DNA from: Amycolatopsis tolypomycina | GTDB lineage: Bacteria > Actinomycetota > Actinomycetes > Mycobacteriales > Pseudonocardiaceae | Assembly: GCF_900105945.1 (NCBI RefSeq) | Contig: NZ_FNSO01000004.1 | Location: 5,456,001-5,520,000 of the forward strand | Length of the DNA: 64,000 bases | Reading direction: 5' to 3' | Part shown: positions 1 through 7,928 of the stretch, one piece after another | How the letters are laid out: every line of letters starts with the position of its first letter | How positions within the stretch are numbered: position 1 is the first letter of the stretch | Translations under genes and position numbers: made by a program | The notes under the pieces: generated by a model | The model's input: only the letters and a program-made list of their open reading frames with translations | What the model was told of the DNA's origin: nothing | The model's database searches: none

Positions 1-2
1 TC

Positions 3-446
3 GACCTGCCGCCCACCGCCGCGGCCGCCGCCGGACGGCTGCGGGCCGCGGGCTTCGCCGACCGGGCGGGTGCGGTGCCCGGCAGCTTCTTCGACCCCCT
101 GCCGCGGGGAGCCGACGCCTACCTGCTGTCCGACATCCTCCACGACTGGGACGACGAGCACGCCCGCAGGATCCTGGTCCGCTGCCGCGAGGCCGCGGCG
201 CCGGAGGCGTCCGTCGTGCTGATCGAGCCGGTGCGCGGCTACGGGGCGAGCACCGCGATCGACCTGTTCATGCTGATGTGCTTCGGCAGCAAGGAAAGGA
301 CGGTCGAGGAGCTCACGGAGCTGGCCACCGGCTGCGGGCTCGTCTTCCGCGGCGCGGCCCCGGTGAGCGACGGCCGCTGGGCGCTGGAGTTCACGGTCGC
401 GCCTCCGGCGTGCGCAGCTACTTCCGCGCGGCCGCCCAGGGCATGA
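3..446 (+). CDS. O-methyltransferase, C-terminal part (5' end outside window)
   Basis: The reading frame is open from the window edge to TGA at 444-446, so this is the C-terminal ~147 residues of a longer protein. The motif LSDILHDWDDEHARRIL is the signature of class I SAM-dependent small-molecule O-methyltransferases (PF00891), in which the His of HDWDD is the usual catalytic base. It is followed by the family's VLIEPV strand and a conserved FMLMCFGSKERT segment. The SAM-binding glycine motif must lie upstream of the window. The substrate cannot be told; such enzymes often tailor aromatic or polyketide metabolites. The last 29 bases overlap the end of the convergent gene 418-1266. Confidence 0.85.
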   Translation, partial: DLPPTAAAAAGRLRAAGFADRAGAVPGSFFDPLPRGADAYLLSDILHDWDDEHARRILVRCREAAAPEASVVLIEPVRGYGASTAIDLFMLMCFGSKERTVEELTELATGCGLVFRGAAPVSDGRWALEFTVAPPACAATSARPPRA

Positions 447-1266
447 GCTGCTCGGCGAGCGCCCGGCTGTACGGACGGACCAGCTCCTGCAGCTCCGCGC
501 ACGCCGGCTCGCCGATGTGCGCGTAGGGCGCCACGCTGTTCTCGTCGGTCGCCTTCTCGAGCTCCGCCCGGCGGGCCGCCCCCTCGGGCGTGAACGTCGG
601 CGCGTCGTCACCGGTGAGCCAGTCCCGCTCGCGCAGGCCGGCGACGGCCCGGTTCCAGTCCTCTTCGGACCACGCACGGGACGTGCGCAGGGTTTCGGCC
701 GGGACGGCGCCGGACGCCGCGTGGGTGACGAGGGCTTCGATGCCGTTCAGCCTCGCCGTCAGGAGGGCGGCGATGTGCGCGTCGCCGCGGTATTCGCGGA
801 GCAGGGTCTGCGCGTGCCACAGCACCAGGTGCGGCTCCGCCGGCCACTCCAGGGCCGCGTGGGCGGCGAAGAGCGGGCGGCCGGTGACGTCCCCGGTCAC
901 GGCCTCGGCGGCCGCGCGCGCGAGCTCCGCGGCCCGGCGCATCTCCGGCGACTCGATCGCGTCGCCCAGGACCGCGCGCAGCGCCCGGTCGGCCGCCGCG
1001 TGGCGGGCGGCCAGGACCGCGGCCGGGTCGGTCGTGGACCAGGCCGTGGCGATCGACGCGTGCACGAGGGCCGGGTTGAAGTTGTAGAAGGTCGCGACCA
1101 CGACCGGGGCCGGGACCGCCCCGAGCGCCGCCGACCGCGAGGCGAAGTAGCCGGCGCGGCCGGTGAGGCCGAGATCCGCGTAGGCGGCCGCGGCTTCGGG
1201 GGCGAAGTAGATCATCCCGTGGTAAGGCTCGAGGATCCGCCAGGTCCGGCGCGCCGCTTCGATCAC
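418..1266 (-). CDS. SCO6745-family protein
   Basis: This is a 282-residue helical protein resembling the actinobacterial SCO6745 family (N-terminal pattern W-x-L-E-P-x-H-x-x-x-Y-F-A-P-E, then GYFASRSAALG, and FYNFNPALV about 50 residues on). Members are conserved but of uncertain function; some carry a C-terminal MarR-like winged-helix region, and the stretch EEDWNRAVAGLRERDWL fits that. I chose the GTG at 1266 because a TATGTT box sits 6 nt upstream, as expected for a leaderless mRNA. The frame is open further upstream to 1317, but that extension has no such signal. It is convergent with the methyltransferase and overlaps its end. Confidence 0.75.
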   Translation of the reverse strand: MIEAARRTWRILEPYHGMIYFAPEAAAAYADLGLTGRAGYFASRSAALGAVPAPVVVATFYNFNPALVHASIATAWSTTDPAAVLAARHAAADRALRAVLGDAIESPEMRRAAELARAAAEAVTGDVTGRPLFAAHAALEWPAEPHLVLWHAQTLLREYRGDAHIAALLTARLNGIEALVTHAASGAVPAETLRTSRAWSEEDWNRAVAGLRERDWLTGDDAPTFTPEGAARRAELEKATDENSVAPYAHIGEPACAELQELVRPYSRALAEQLMPWAAARK

Positions 1267-1409
1267 CCGGCCAACATACCATCCAGTCGGTACGGCGGGG
1301 GCGCGCGCCGGCGGCACCCGTCCGCAGCATCAAAACGGTTCCGCGTTCTGCGGAAACCCCCGGTCTCGCCGTGCACCGGCGGGCGGGCGCCGATAGCGTC
1401 ACGAGCGCC

Positions 1410-2924
1410 ATGACCAGCACTGTCCTTTTTGTACAGCAGTGGCTCAACGCCACCTATCGCGACGTCGCCGGGTACCAGCCGTGCCCCGAAGACGGCGTCC
1501 CCGGCCGGGCCACGACGTTCGCGCTGGTCCGCGCACTGCAGCACGAACTCGGGATCGCCCCGCTCGCCGACAACTTCGGCCCGTCGACGCTGGCCGCACT
1601 CGACCTTCGCGGCGGCGTGCGGCGCGGCGAACCGGCGTCGAACCTCGTCCGGATCGTCCAATCCGGACTGATCTGCCGGGGCTACGACGTCGCGGCGCTC
1701 GACGGCACCTTCGGCAAGGCCACCGACGCGGCGATCACGGCGTTCACCACCGACAGCGGCGCCGCCGCCCCCGCGGACGGCTCGTTCTCGCCAAAACTGC
1801 TGAAAGCCCTGCTGTCCCTGGATTCGTACCGGCTCGCCCACGACGGTGACCGGCAGGTCCGCGCGGTCCAGCAGTGGCTCAACGGGCAGTACCCGGCGCG
1901 CCGGGACTTCTTCGTCGGCGCCACCGACGGCCGGGTTTCCCGGGACCTCGTCACGGCGGTGTCCTACGCCATCCAGTTCGAGCTGGGCATGACCGACGAC
2001 AACGCCACCGGCACCTTCGGCCCGGCGACCCGCGCCGGGCTCAAGACGCACCCGGTCGCCGAGGGCGACACCGGCGTCTGGCCCCGGCTGTACACGGCGA
2101 GCCTGGTCATGAACGGCTACGGCTCCTTCACCGACGTGTTCGACCCGGGGATCGCCGCGGCGACCCGGCGGTTCCAGGAGTTCGCCGCGCTGGACGTCAC
2201 CGGACAGGGCGACTTCCCGACCTGGGCGCTGCTGATGGCGTCCAACGGGGACCCGGACGGCCCGGGCGCCGCCTGCGACTGCGCCACCACGATCACGCCC
2301 GCCCGCGCCCGGGCGCTGTACGACACCGGCTACCGGCTCGTCGGGCGCTACCTCGACCAGCGGCCGGAAAGCAAGCTGGACAAGAAGATCAAGCCGGGCG
2401 AGCTGGACGTCATCTTCGCCGCCGGGCTCAAGGTGTTCCCGATCTCCCAGTACGCCGGCGACAGCCTCGGCTACTTCACCCGCGAGCAGGGCCGGCGGGA
2501 CGCCGCGGACGCGCACCGGGCGGCCGCCGGGTACGGGTTCCCGCACGGCACGGTGATCTACTTCGCCGTCGACTTCGACGCGACCCGCGCCGACGTCGAC
2601 GGCAACGTCGTGCCGTACTTCGAAGGCGTCGCCGCCGGGCTGGCCGCGGCCGGGCACCGCTACCGCCACGGGGTCTACGGCGCCCGCGACGTCTGCACCC
2701 GGGTCAGCGAGCGCACGCACGCGTGCTTCTCGTTCGTCGCCGGGATGTCCACCGGCTACGCGGGGAACAAGGGGTTCCCGCTCCCGGAGAACTGGGCCTT
2801 CAACCAGGTCCAGACGCTCTGGGTGGGCGAGGGCGACGGCCGCATCCAGATCGACAAGAACACCCACCGGCCCGGGAGCGACCCCGGCGTCGCGTCGGTG
2901 ACGGCCCCGGGAGCGAACGCATGA
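1410..2924 (+). CDS. DUF1906 glycoside-hydrolase-like protein with four peptidoglycan-binding-like repeats
   Basis: This 504-residue protein has about four repeats resembling PF01471 peptidoglycan-binding modules in residues 5-275 (VQQWLN...DGVPGRATTFALVRALQ, then LDGTFGKATDAAI, TFGPATRAGL and DPGIAAATRRFQ). They are followed by a DUF1906 (Rv2525c-like, TIM-barrel) domain around residues 285-490, with the strand motif YFAVDFDA carrying the expected acidic residues. The likely role is binding or trimming cell-wall glycan; activity is inferred. The ATG at 1410 gives the start of the first repeat, and TAGCGT at 1394-1399 could be its -10. No signal peptide is visible, which is odd for a wall enzyme. 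It overlaps the next gene by ATGA and is probably translationally coupled to it. Confidence 0.85.
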   Translation: MTSTVLFVQQWLNATYRDVAGYQPCPEDGVPGRATTFALVRALQHELGIAPLADNFGPSTLAALDLRGGVRRGEPASNLVRIVQSGLICRGYDVAALDGTFGKATDAAITAFTTDSGAAAPADGSFSPKLLKALLSLDSYRLAHDGDRQVRAVQQWLNGQYPARRDFFVGATDGRVSRDLVTAVSYAIQFELGMTDDNATGTFGPATRAGLKTHPVAEGDTGVWPRLYTASLVMNGYGSFTDVFDPGIAAATRRFQEFAALDVTGQGDFPTWALLMASNGDPDGPGAACDCATTITPARARALYDTGYRLVGRYLDQRPESKLDKKIKPGELDVIFAAGLKVFPISQYAGDSLGYFTREQGRRDAADAHRAAAGYGFPHGTVIYFAVDFDATRADVDGNVVPYFEGVAAGLAAAGHRYRHGVYGARDVCTRVSERTHACFSFVAGMSTGYAGNKGFPLPENWAFNQVQTLWVGEGDGRIQIDKNTHRPGSDPGVASVTAPGANA

Positions 2925-3592
2925 CGACCTTGTCCCGGCGCAGCGTGCTGGCCGGCGGCCTCGGCGTGGCCGGCGCGCTCGGCGTGGCTTCCGGCGGCCT
3001 GCTCGGCACCGCGTCCGCCGACGCCGCCGAGCCCGGCTGGTCCGGTGCCGTCAGCCTCAACGGCTGGCCCGTGGTGCCCGCGGTGCCGTCGTTCCCGGTG
3101 GAGGGCACCGACCTCGCGGTGGCCGTGCTCCCCGGCGACGTCGCCACCACGCTGCTGCACTGCGCCCGGCGGTTCTGCTACGAACTCGGCGGTTCCCTCG
3201 CGCCGGGCGACATCACCGGGCACACGCCCGGCCGCGCGGTGGCGGCCGGGTACGAGAGCAACCACCTGTCCGGGACGGCCATCACGATCCGGCAGTCCGC
3301 CTACCCCCGCGGCGCCGCGGGCGGTTTCTTCCCCCAGGAGCTCGTGGTCGTCCGCGACATCCTCGCCGAGTGCGAAGGCGTCGTGCGGTGGGGCGGCGAC
3401 CTGAGCCCGGTGAAGGAGTCGCACCTGCAGATCGACGTGCCCCCGGGCGACGCGCGCCTGAGCCGGGTGGCGGCCAAGATCGCCGGCTGGAAGCTCGAGC
3501 CCGGGGCGGGCGCGGGCAGCGACCTGGACCCGTTCACCGAGCCCCGGCGGGCGACGGCCCGGCTGCTCGCCCGCGCCCAGGGCGCACGTTAG
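2921..3592 (+). CDS. Tat-exported M15-like peptidase homologue, key Asp replaced
   Basis: This 223-residue protein starts with a twin-arginine signal (SRRSVLAGGLGVAGALG, cleavage probably near residue 37). The body resembles metal-dependent D-Ala-D-Ala peptidases of family M15: SNHLSGTAITI around His115 corresponds to the S-x-H-x-x-G-x-A-x-D motif, and KESHLQID carries the second Glu-His pair (Glu166, His168). The Asp expected seven residues after His115 is Thr122, so one zinc ligand seems to be missing. The protein may be a non-catalytic wall binder or use another ligand. Its ATG overlaps the stop of the DUF1906 gene (ATGA, 2921-2924), so the pair likely works together on peptidoglycan. Confidence 0.75.
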   Translation: MTTLSRRSVLAGGLGVAGALGVASGGLLGTASADAAEPGWSGAVSLNGWPVVPAVPSFPVEGTDLAVAVLPGDVATTLLHCARRFCYELGGSLAPGDITGHTPGRAVAAGYESNHLSGTAITIRQSAYPRGAAGGFFPQELVVVRDILAECEGVVRWGGDLSPVKESHLQIDVPPGDARLSRVAAKIAGWKLEPGAGAGSDLDPFTEPRRATARLLARAQGAR

Positions 3593-3678
3593 AAATCGGT
3601 AACCGCGCGAGCGGCGCCGGATGGGTGTTTCGTCCCGTTGAATGGAGCCTCCCGAGAGCGACGACGGAGGAAGACGAG

Positions 3679-4251
3679 ATGAACCGCACCCGGCGCTGGA
3701 TCCTGGCCATCGCGGTGACCGGCGTGGTCGCCGTCGCGGCCGGGCTCTACTGGTTCCAGCCGTGGCAGCTGGTGGTGGACGAGACCGTGCAGGAGGACCT
3801 GCCCGCCGCCGCCCCGGTGGCCGCCGCGCCGTCGCCGCCCGCTCTGCCGTCGCCGTCCGCTCCGCCATCGACCTCTGCCGCGCCGGCCGCGCCGGCCGAA
3901 GTCGCGAGCGGCAGCCTGATCAGCCACGAGCACCGGACCACCGGCACGGTCCGGGTCCTGCGGGCCGCCGACGGGTCGCTCGTGCTGCGCCTGGAGAACC
4001 TCGACACCAGCAGTGGCCCCGACGTGCACGTCTGGCTGTCCGACGCGCCGGTGAAGCCGGGCAAGGACGGCTGGCACCTGTTCGACGACGGCAAGTACCT
4101 CGACGCGGGCAAGCTCAAGGGCAACAAGGGAAACCAGAACTACCCGCTGCCCGCCGGCACCGACCTCACCGCCTACACGAGCGTGAGCGTCTGGTGCGAC
4201 CGCTTCAACGTCTCCTTCGGCGCGGCGGAACTGGCCCGGCCCACGGTCTGA
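3679..4251 (+). CDS. Membrane-anchored DM13-domain protein
   Basis: This 190-residue protein has one N-terminal membrane segment or signal anchor (residues 6-24), a Pro/Ala/Ser-rich linker (about 37-72) and a DM13-type beta-sandwich domain (about 75-188). The domain shows HRTTGTVRVLRAADGS, GPDVHVWLSDAP and a final SVSVWCDRFNVSFGAAEL. The conserved Cys of VWCDRF is the residue proposed in DM13 proteins to take part in redox or haem chemistry. The role is probably extracytoplasmic; no partner is evident nearby. The start follows GGAGG at 3666-3670, 8 nt before ATG. It is transcribed alone and is convergent with the TetR gene. Confidence 0.85.
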   Translation: MNRTRRWILAIAVTGVVAVAAGLYWFQPWQLVVDETVQEDLPAAAPVAAAPSPPALPSPSAPPSTSAAPAAPAEVASGSLISHEHRTTGTVRVLRAADGSLVLRLENLDTSSGPDVHVWLSDAPVKPGKDGWHLFDDGKYLDAGKLKGNKGNQNYPLPAGTDLTAYTSVSVWCDRFNVSFGAAELARPTV

Positions 4252-4257
4252 CCCGCG

Positions 4258-4809
4258 TCAGTCCCCCGCCACCGAGGTGGCCGCCAGCATGTGGGGCCAG
4301 ATCGCCGCGCCCATCCGCTCGGGGCTACCGGGGCAGCCGCGGCGCAGCCAGTCGATGACCGTGCCGAGCACGGCTCCGGCGATGAACGCCGCCGCGGGGT
4401 CGTCTTCGTCCTCGGCGAAACCGCGCTTGGCGTGGGCGGCGGCCGTGATCCGCTCCAGCAGGTGGTTGATCACCCGGGCGCTGCCGTCCGCGCCGAGCAG
4501 CGCGCGGTAGAGGTGCGCGTTATCGGCGACGTGCGCGAAGAACCGGGGCAACGGGTTGGGCACCGGACCGCCGCCGGCCAGCGGGGCCGCCGCGACCAGC
4601 TCGTCGAACAGGGCCGTGCACGCACACGCGGCCAGCTCCGCCAGGTCGGTGTAGTGCTCGTAGAACGTCGAGCGGTTGACGCCGGCGCGCTTGGTGACGT
4701 CGGAGATCGAAATCTGCGGCAGGTCCCGGTCCGCGATCAGCTCGCGCAGCGCGGCCTCCAGGGCCGCGCGCGAGCGCCGGGTGCGGGGATCGACTGACGG
4801 TGCGGGCAC
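4258..4809 (-). CDS. TetR-family regulator
   Basis: This 183-residue protein has an N-terminal TetR helix-turn-helix (residues 10-56, including ISDVTKRAGVNRSTFYEHYTDLAEL) and an all-helical ligand domain resembling TetR_C proteins with a TVIDWLRRGCPG segment near the end. The start is GTG 4809, with TAGGAT 7 nt upstream (plus-strand 4817-4822), so the mRNA is probably leaderless. It is divergent from the P450 gene across a 217-bp spacer holding palindromes at 4828-4859, so it likely represses itself and the P450. The ligand is unknown. Confidence 0.88.
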   Translation of the reverse strand: MPAPSVDPRTRRSRAALEAALRELIADRDLPQISISDVTKRAGVNRSTFYEHYTDLAELAACACTALFDELVAAAPLAGGGPVPNPLPRFFAHVADNAHLYRALLGADGSARVINHLLERITAAAHAKRGFAEDEDDPAAAFIAGAVLGTVIDWLRRGCPGSPERMGAAIWPHMLAATSVAGD

Positions 4810-4827
4810 CCGCGCATCCTATATTTT

Positions 4828-4859
4828 CCGACACATGTTGGTTATCCGCCAGTTGTCGG
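4828..4859. promoter_or_regulatory. Candidate TetR operator between tetR and P450
   Basis: CCGACACATGTTGG (4828-4841) is an imperfect palindrome. A second half, TTGTCGG (4853-4859), pairs with the CCGACA at 4828-4833. The pair of dyads sits just upstream of the leaderless tetR -10 box, in the only divergent spacer of the P450 gene. The regulatory role is inferred from position and symmetry. Confidence 0.5.
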
Positions 4860-5026
4860 ATAGCCTGGCGCACACGTCGTGTCGGTTCTGGCGCGCACCC
4901 GCCGGGGAACGTCGGCTACGCGGTCACCCCGCGGCACCGGTTCCCCGCGCCGCCGAGCACCGGGCCCGCACGGCCTACGCCCCTCGTCGCGAGGCACCTC
5001 AAGACGGCCACCACCAGGGAGGAACC

Positions 5027-6223
5027 ATGACCACACCGCTTCCGGTCTACCCCGGGACCCGCTCCCCGCGCTGCCCGTTCGACCCGCCCGCCGCCTACGC
5101 GGACTGGCGGCGGGCCGACGGCCTGCAGCGGGTCACGCTGTGGAACGGCGCCACCGCCTGGGCGGTGAGCCGGTACGCCGACGTCCGGGCCGTGCTGGCC
5201 GATCCCCGGATCAGCGCCGACGCGCGCCGGTTCCCGGAGCTGAACCCGGGCGCCGGGCAGGGGCGGCCGCACGCCTTCCCGCGGATGGACGACCCCGACC
5301 ACGCCCGGCTGCGCCGCATGCTCACCGGCGAGTTCACCGTGAAGCGCGTCGCCGCGATGCGCCCGCACATCCAGGAGCTGGCCGACCGCTTCCTCGACGC
5401 GATGATCGCCCAGGGGCCGCCCGCGGACCTCGTGCGCGACTTCGCGCTGCCGATCCCGTCGCTGGTGATTTCGCTGCTGCTCGGCGTGCCGTACGCCGAC
5501 CACGAGTTCTTCCAGGCCCACAGCACCACGATGAACCGCGCGGACGCCTCCGCCGAGGAGAAGGGCGCCGCCGGCGCCGCGCTCTTCGGCTACCTGGCCG
5601 GGCTGGTGGAGCGCAAGCAGCGGGAGCCGGGCGACGACCTGATCAGCAGGCTGCTCGCCGACCGCGTCGCCACCGGCGAGCTCGCCCCGCAGGACGTCGC
5701 CATGAACGGCATGATCCTGCTGTTCGCCGGGCACGAAACCACCGCCAACATGATCGGCCTGGCGACGCTGGCCCTCCTCGAGAACCCGGCCACGGCCACC
5801 CGGATCCGGGACACCGACGACCCCGCGGTGATCGCGAACGCCGTCGAGGAGCTGCTGCGCTACCTCTCCATCGCCCAGGACATGATCCTGCGCGTGGCCG
5901 CCGAGGACATGACCATCGGCGGGCAGCCGGTCGAGGCCGGCGACCTCCTGACGATCAACCTGCCCGCCGCCAACCGGGACCCCGAGCTGCTCGAGGCGCC
6001 CGACACCTTCGACATCGACCGCGTCACCCGCGGCCACCTCGCCTTCGGCCACGGCGTCCACCAGTGCCTCGGCCAGTCACTGGCGCGGGCGGAGCTCCAG
6101 CTCGCGCTGCCCGCCCTGCTGCGCCGGCTGCCGACGCTGCGCCTGGCGATCCCCCTGGCGGAGGTCCGGCTCCGCCACGACATGTCCGCCTACGGCGTCC
6201 ACGAGCTGCCCGTCACCTGGTGA
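5027..6223 (+). CDS. Cytochrome P450
   Basis: This 398-residue soluble bacterial P450 has a Cys haem ligand at residue 347 in FGHGVHQCLGQ, an I-helix oxygen-activation motif LLFAGHETTANM (about residue 240) and the K-helix EELLRY with its ExxR pair. Its length and N-terminus are typical of CYP105/CYP107-like monooxygenases that hydroxylate small molecules using a separate ferredoxin. No ferredoxin gene is adjacent. AGGGAGGAACC lies just before the ATG at 5027 and sets the start. The divergent TetR gene is the likely regulator. The substrate is not predictable from sequence alone. Confidence 0.95.
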   Translation: MTTPLPVYPGTRSPRCPFDPPAAYADWRRADGLQRVTLWNGATAWAVSRYADVRAVLADPRISADARRFPELNPGAGQGRPHAFPRMDDPDHARLRRMLTGEFTVKRVAAMRPHIQELADRFLDAMIAQGPPADLVRDFALPIPSLVISLLLGVPYADHEFFQAHSTTMNRADASAEEKGAAGAALFGYLAGLVERKQREPGDDLISRLLADRVATGELAPQDVAMNGMILLFAGHETTANMIGLATLALLENPATATRIRDTDDPAVIANAVEELLRYLSIAQDMILRVAAEDMTIGGQPVEAGDLLTINLPAANRDPELLEAPDTFDIDRVTRGHLAFGHGVHQCLGQSLARAELQLALPALLRRLPTLRLAIPLAEVRLRHDMSAYGVHELPVTW

Positions 6224-6242
6224 GGGCGCGCGAACGCGGCGC

Positions 6243-6273
6243 TTGACCTTGACACTGTGACAAGGTCTTCACT
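6243..6273 (+). promoter_or_regulatory. MerR-type promoter and operator for the HEAT/MerR operon
   Basis: TTGACC (6243-6248) serves as -35 and TTCACT (6268-6273) as a candidate -10, 19 bp apart. The long spacer holds the perfect dyad GACCTTG / CAAGGTC (6245-6251 and 6261-6267). A 19-bp spacer filled by a palindrome is the hallmark of promoters that MerR proteins activate by twisting DNA. The downstream operon encodes a MerR protein, so autoregulation is likely. Confidence 0.75.
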
Positions 6274-6285
6274 GCGGGGGAGGAG

Positions 6286-6960
6286 GTGGTCACCATCAAC
6301 CACACAACGGACACCCGGCTGCTCGACGCCCTCGGCGCCGCGAACTCGTCCACCCGGCTCCAGGCGGCGCTCGCCGCGGGCACCCGGCCCGACCCCGCGC
6401 TTGCCGACGCGCTCGTGGCCCGGTGCGCGGTCGAGCCGGACTTCTTCGTCCGCGACATGCTGACCTGGGCCCTGACCCGCCTCCCGGCGGACGTCACCGT
6501 GCCCAAGCTCGTCGCGGAGCTCGGCTCGGGGCGGGCGCAGGCCCGCAGCCAGGCCCTGCACACGCTGTCCAAGATCGGCGACCGGTCGACGTGGCAGGCG
6601 ATCACCCGGTCGCTGCTGCACGACCCCGACGACGAGGTCGCGCGCAGCGCCTGGCGCGCGGCCGTCGTGCTCGTGCCGTCCGGCGCGCGGAGCGGGCTGG
6701 CCGAGGACCTGGCCACCCAGCTCGGCCGCGGTGACCGGGACGTGCAGCTGAGCCTCAGCCGGGCGCTGGTCGCGCTCGGCGACGTCGTCGAGCCCGCCCT
6801 GCGGCGGCGGTTCACGAGCGCCGACCCGGTGGTCCGGGCGCACGCCCGCGCCACGGAACGGCTCCTGCACGACCCGGACGCCGGCTTCGACCTGGCCGTC
6901 GACGAGGCGAAGCGGATCGTCGCGCTCGGCCCGGAACGAGCGGCGAACCCGGCGTGCTGA
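6286..6960 (+). CDS. HEAT-repeat protein, first gene of MerR-HEAT operon
   Basis: This 224-residue protein is made almost wholly of HEAT-like helical pairs (for example VPKLVAELGSGRAQARSQALHT and DPDDEVARSAWRAAVVLV). It has no catalytic motif or membrane segment and is probably a protein-protein binding scaffold in the cytoplasm. It follows a MerR-type promoter with GGGGGAGG a few bases before the GTG at 6286. Its last 7 bases overlap the start of the MerR-HEAT gene, so the two proteins should be made in step. Shared HEAT repeats suggest they bind each other, or that this protein titrates the regulator; this is inference. Confidence 0.8.
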   Translation: MVTINHTTDTRLLDALGAANSSTRLQAALAAGTRPDPALADALVARCAVEPDFFVRDMLTWALTRLPADVTVPKLVAELGSGRAQARSQALHTLSKIGDRSTWQAITRSLLHDPDDEVARSAWRAAVVLVPSGARSGLAEDLATQLGRGDRDVQLSLSRALVALGDVVEPALRRRFTSADPVVRAHARATERLLHDPDAGFDLAVDEAKRIVALGPERAANPAC

Positions 6961-7928
6961 TCGGCGAGGTGGCCCGCCGGTCCGGGGTGAGCACGCGGAT
7001 GCTGCGGCACTACGACTCCCTCGGGCTGGTGCGGCCGACCGGCCGGACCGTCGGCGGCTACCGCGAGTACTCCGAAGCGGACATCCGCCGGATCTTCCAC
7101 GTCGAAGGCCTGCGCTCGCTCGGCATGTCGCTGCGGCAGATCGGCCAGGCGCTGGCGGATCCGGCCTTCACACCGTCCACTTTGGTCGGTGACCTGATCC
7201 GGCGGACCGAAGACCGGCTGAAGCGGGAGCAGGAGCTGCTCGAGCGGCTGCGCGCGATCGACGCCTCGGAGCCGTCCGGCTGGGACGGCGTCCTGCACGT
7301 CGTCGGGCTCCTGCACGGGCTCGACTCCCCCGATCCCTCACGCCGTCAGCGGGCCGCACTGGCCCCGGTCGAGGACGTCCCGCTGCTGGCCAAGGCGGTG
7401 CTGAGCGAAGCGAACCCGAACGTCGCCGGCGCCCTGCGCTGGGCGCTGGCCCGCGCGGGCGCCGACGGCCTGGCCGGCCTGGCCGCCGGGCTGCGCTCGG
7501 ACGACGTCGACGTCCGGCGGCGTGCCGTGCTGGCCATCGCCGAGCTGCCCGGCGACGAGGCGACCGCGGTGCTCGCCGGCGCGCTCGCGGACCCGGACCC
7601 GGCGGTGCGCCGCCACGCCGCGCTGGCCGCCGGCGGCCGCGGCACGACCGCCGCCGTCCCGGTCCTCGTCGGCATGGTGGCCGACGGCACCAACGACGTC
7701 GAAGCGGCGGAAGTACTGGGCACCCTCGCGGGGGACGCCGGACTCGGCGAGCGGATCGTGCACGCGCTGGCCGACGAGCTCGCCGGGCCGCCGGCCGTGC
7801 GGATCCGCGTGGCGCAGGCCCTCGCCGAGCTGCCGGGAACCGCCGCTCAGGACGCCCTGCGGCGCCTCGGCGACGACGAGGACGCGGCGGTCGCGCTCAT
7901 CGCCTCGGCGCTGGCCGGGGAGCGCTGA
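6954..7928 (+). CDS. MerR-family regulator fused to HEAT repeats
   Basis: This 324-residue protein has a MerR DNA-binding domain in residues 1-70 (LIGEVARRSGVSTRMLRHYDSLGLV...GYREYSEADIRRI), a coiled dimerisation helix (about 75-105), and then HEAT repeats to the end (DDVDVRRRAVLAIAELPGDEAT, DPDPAVRRHAALAAGG). The usual metal- or drug-sensing C-terminus is replaced by a protein-binding solenoid, so the signal is probably a protein. The start GTG at 6954 lies inside the end of the upstream HEAT gene. The likely target is the operon's own promoter at 6243-6273. Confidence 0.88.
   Translation: MLIGEVARRSGVSTRMLRHYDSLGLVRPTGRTVGGYREYSEADIRRIFHVEGLRSLGMSLRQIGQALADPAFTPSTLVGDLIRRTEDRLKREQELLERLRAIDASEPSGWDGVLHVVGLLHGLDSPDPSRRQRAALAPVEDVPLLAKAVLSEANPNVAGALRWALARAGADGLAGLAAGLRSDDVDVRRRAVLAIAELPGDEATAVLAGALADPDPAVRRHAALAAGGRGTTAAVPVLVGMVADGTNDVEAAEVLGTLAGDAGLGERIVHALADELAGPPAVRIRVAQALAELPGTAAQDALRRLGDDEDAAVALIASALAGER

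Noticed and set aside
1263..2867. 534-codon open frame opposite the DUF1906 gene
   Set aside because: No recognisable motif, repetitive charged composition, opposite to a clear gene.
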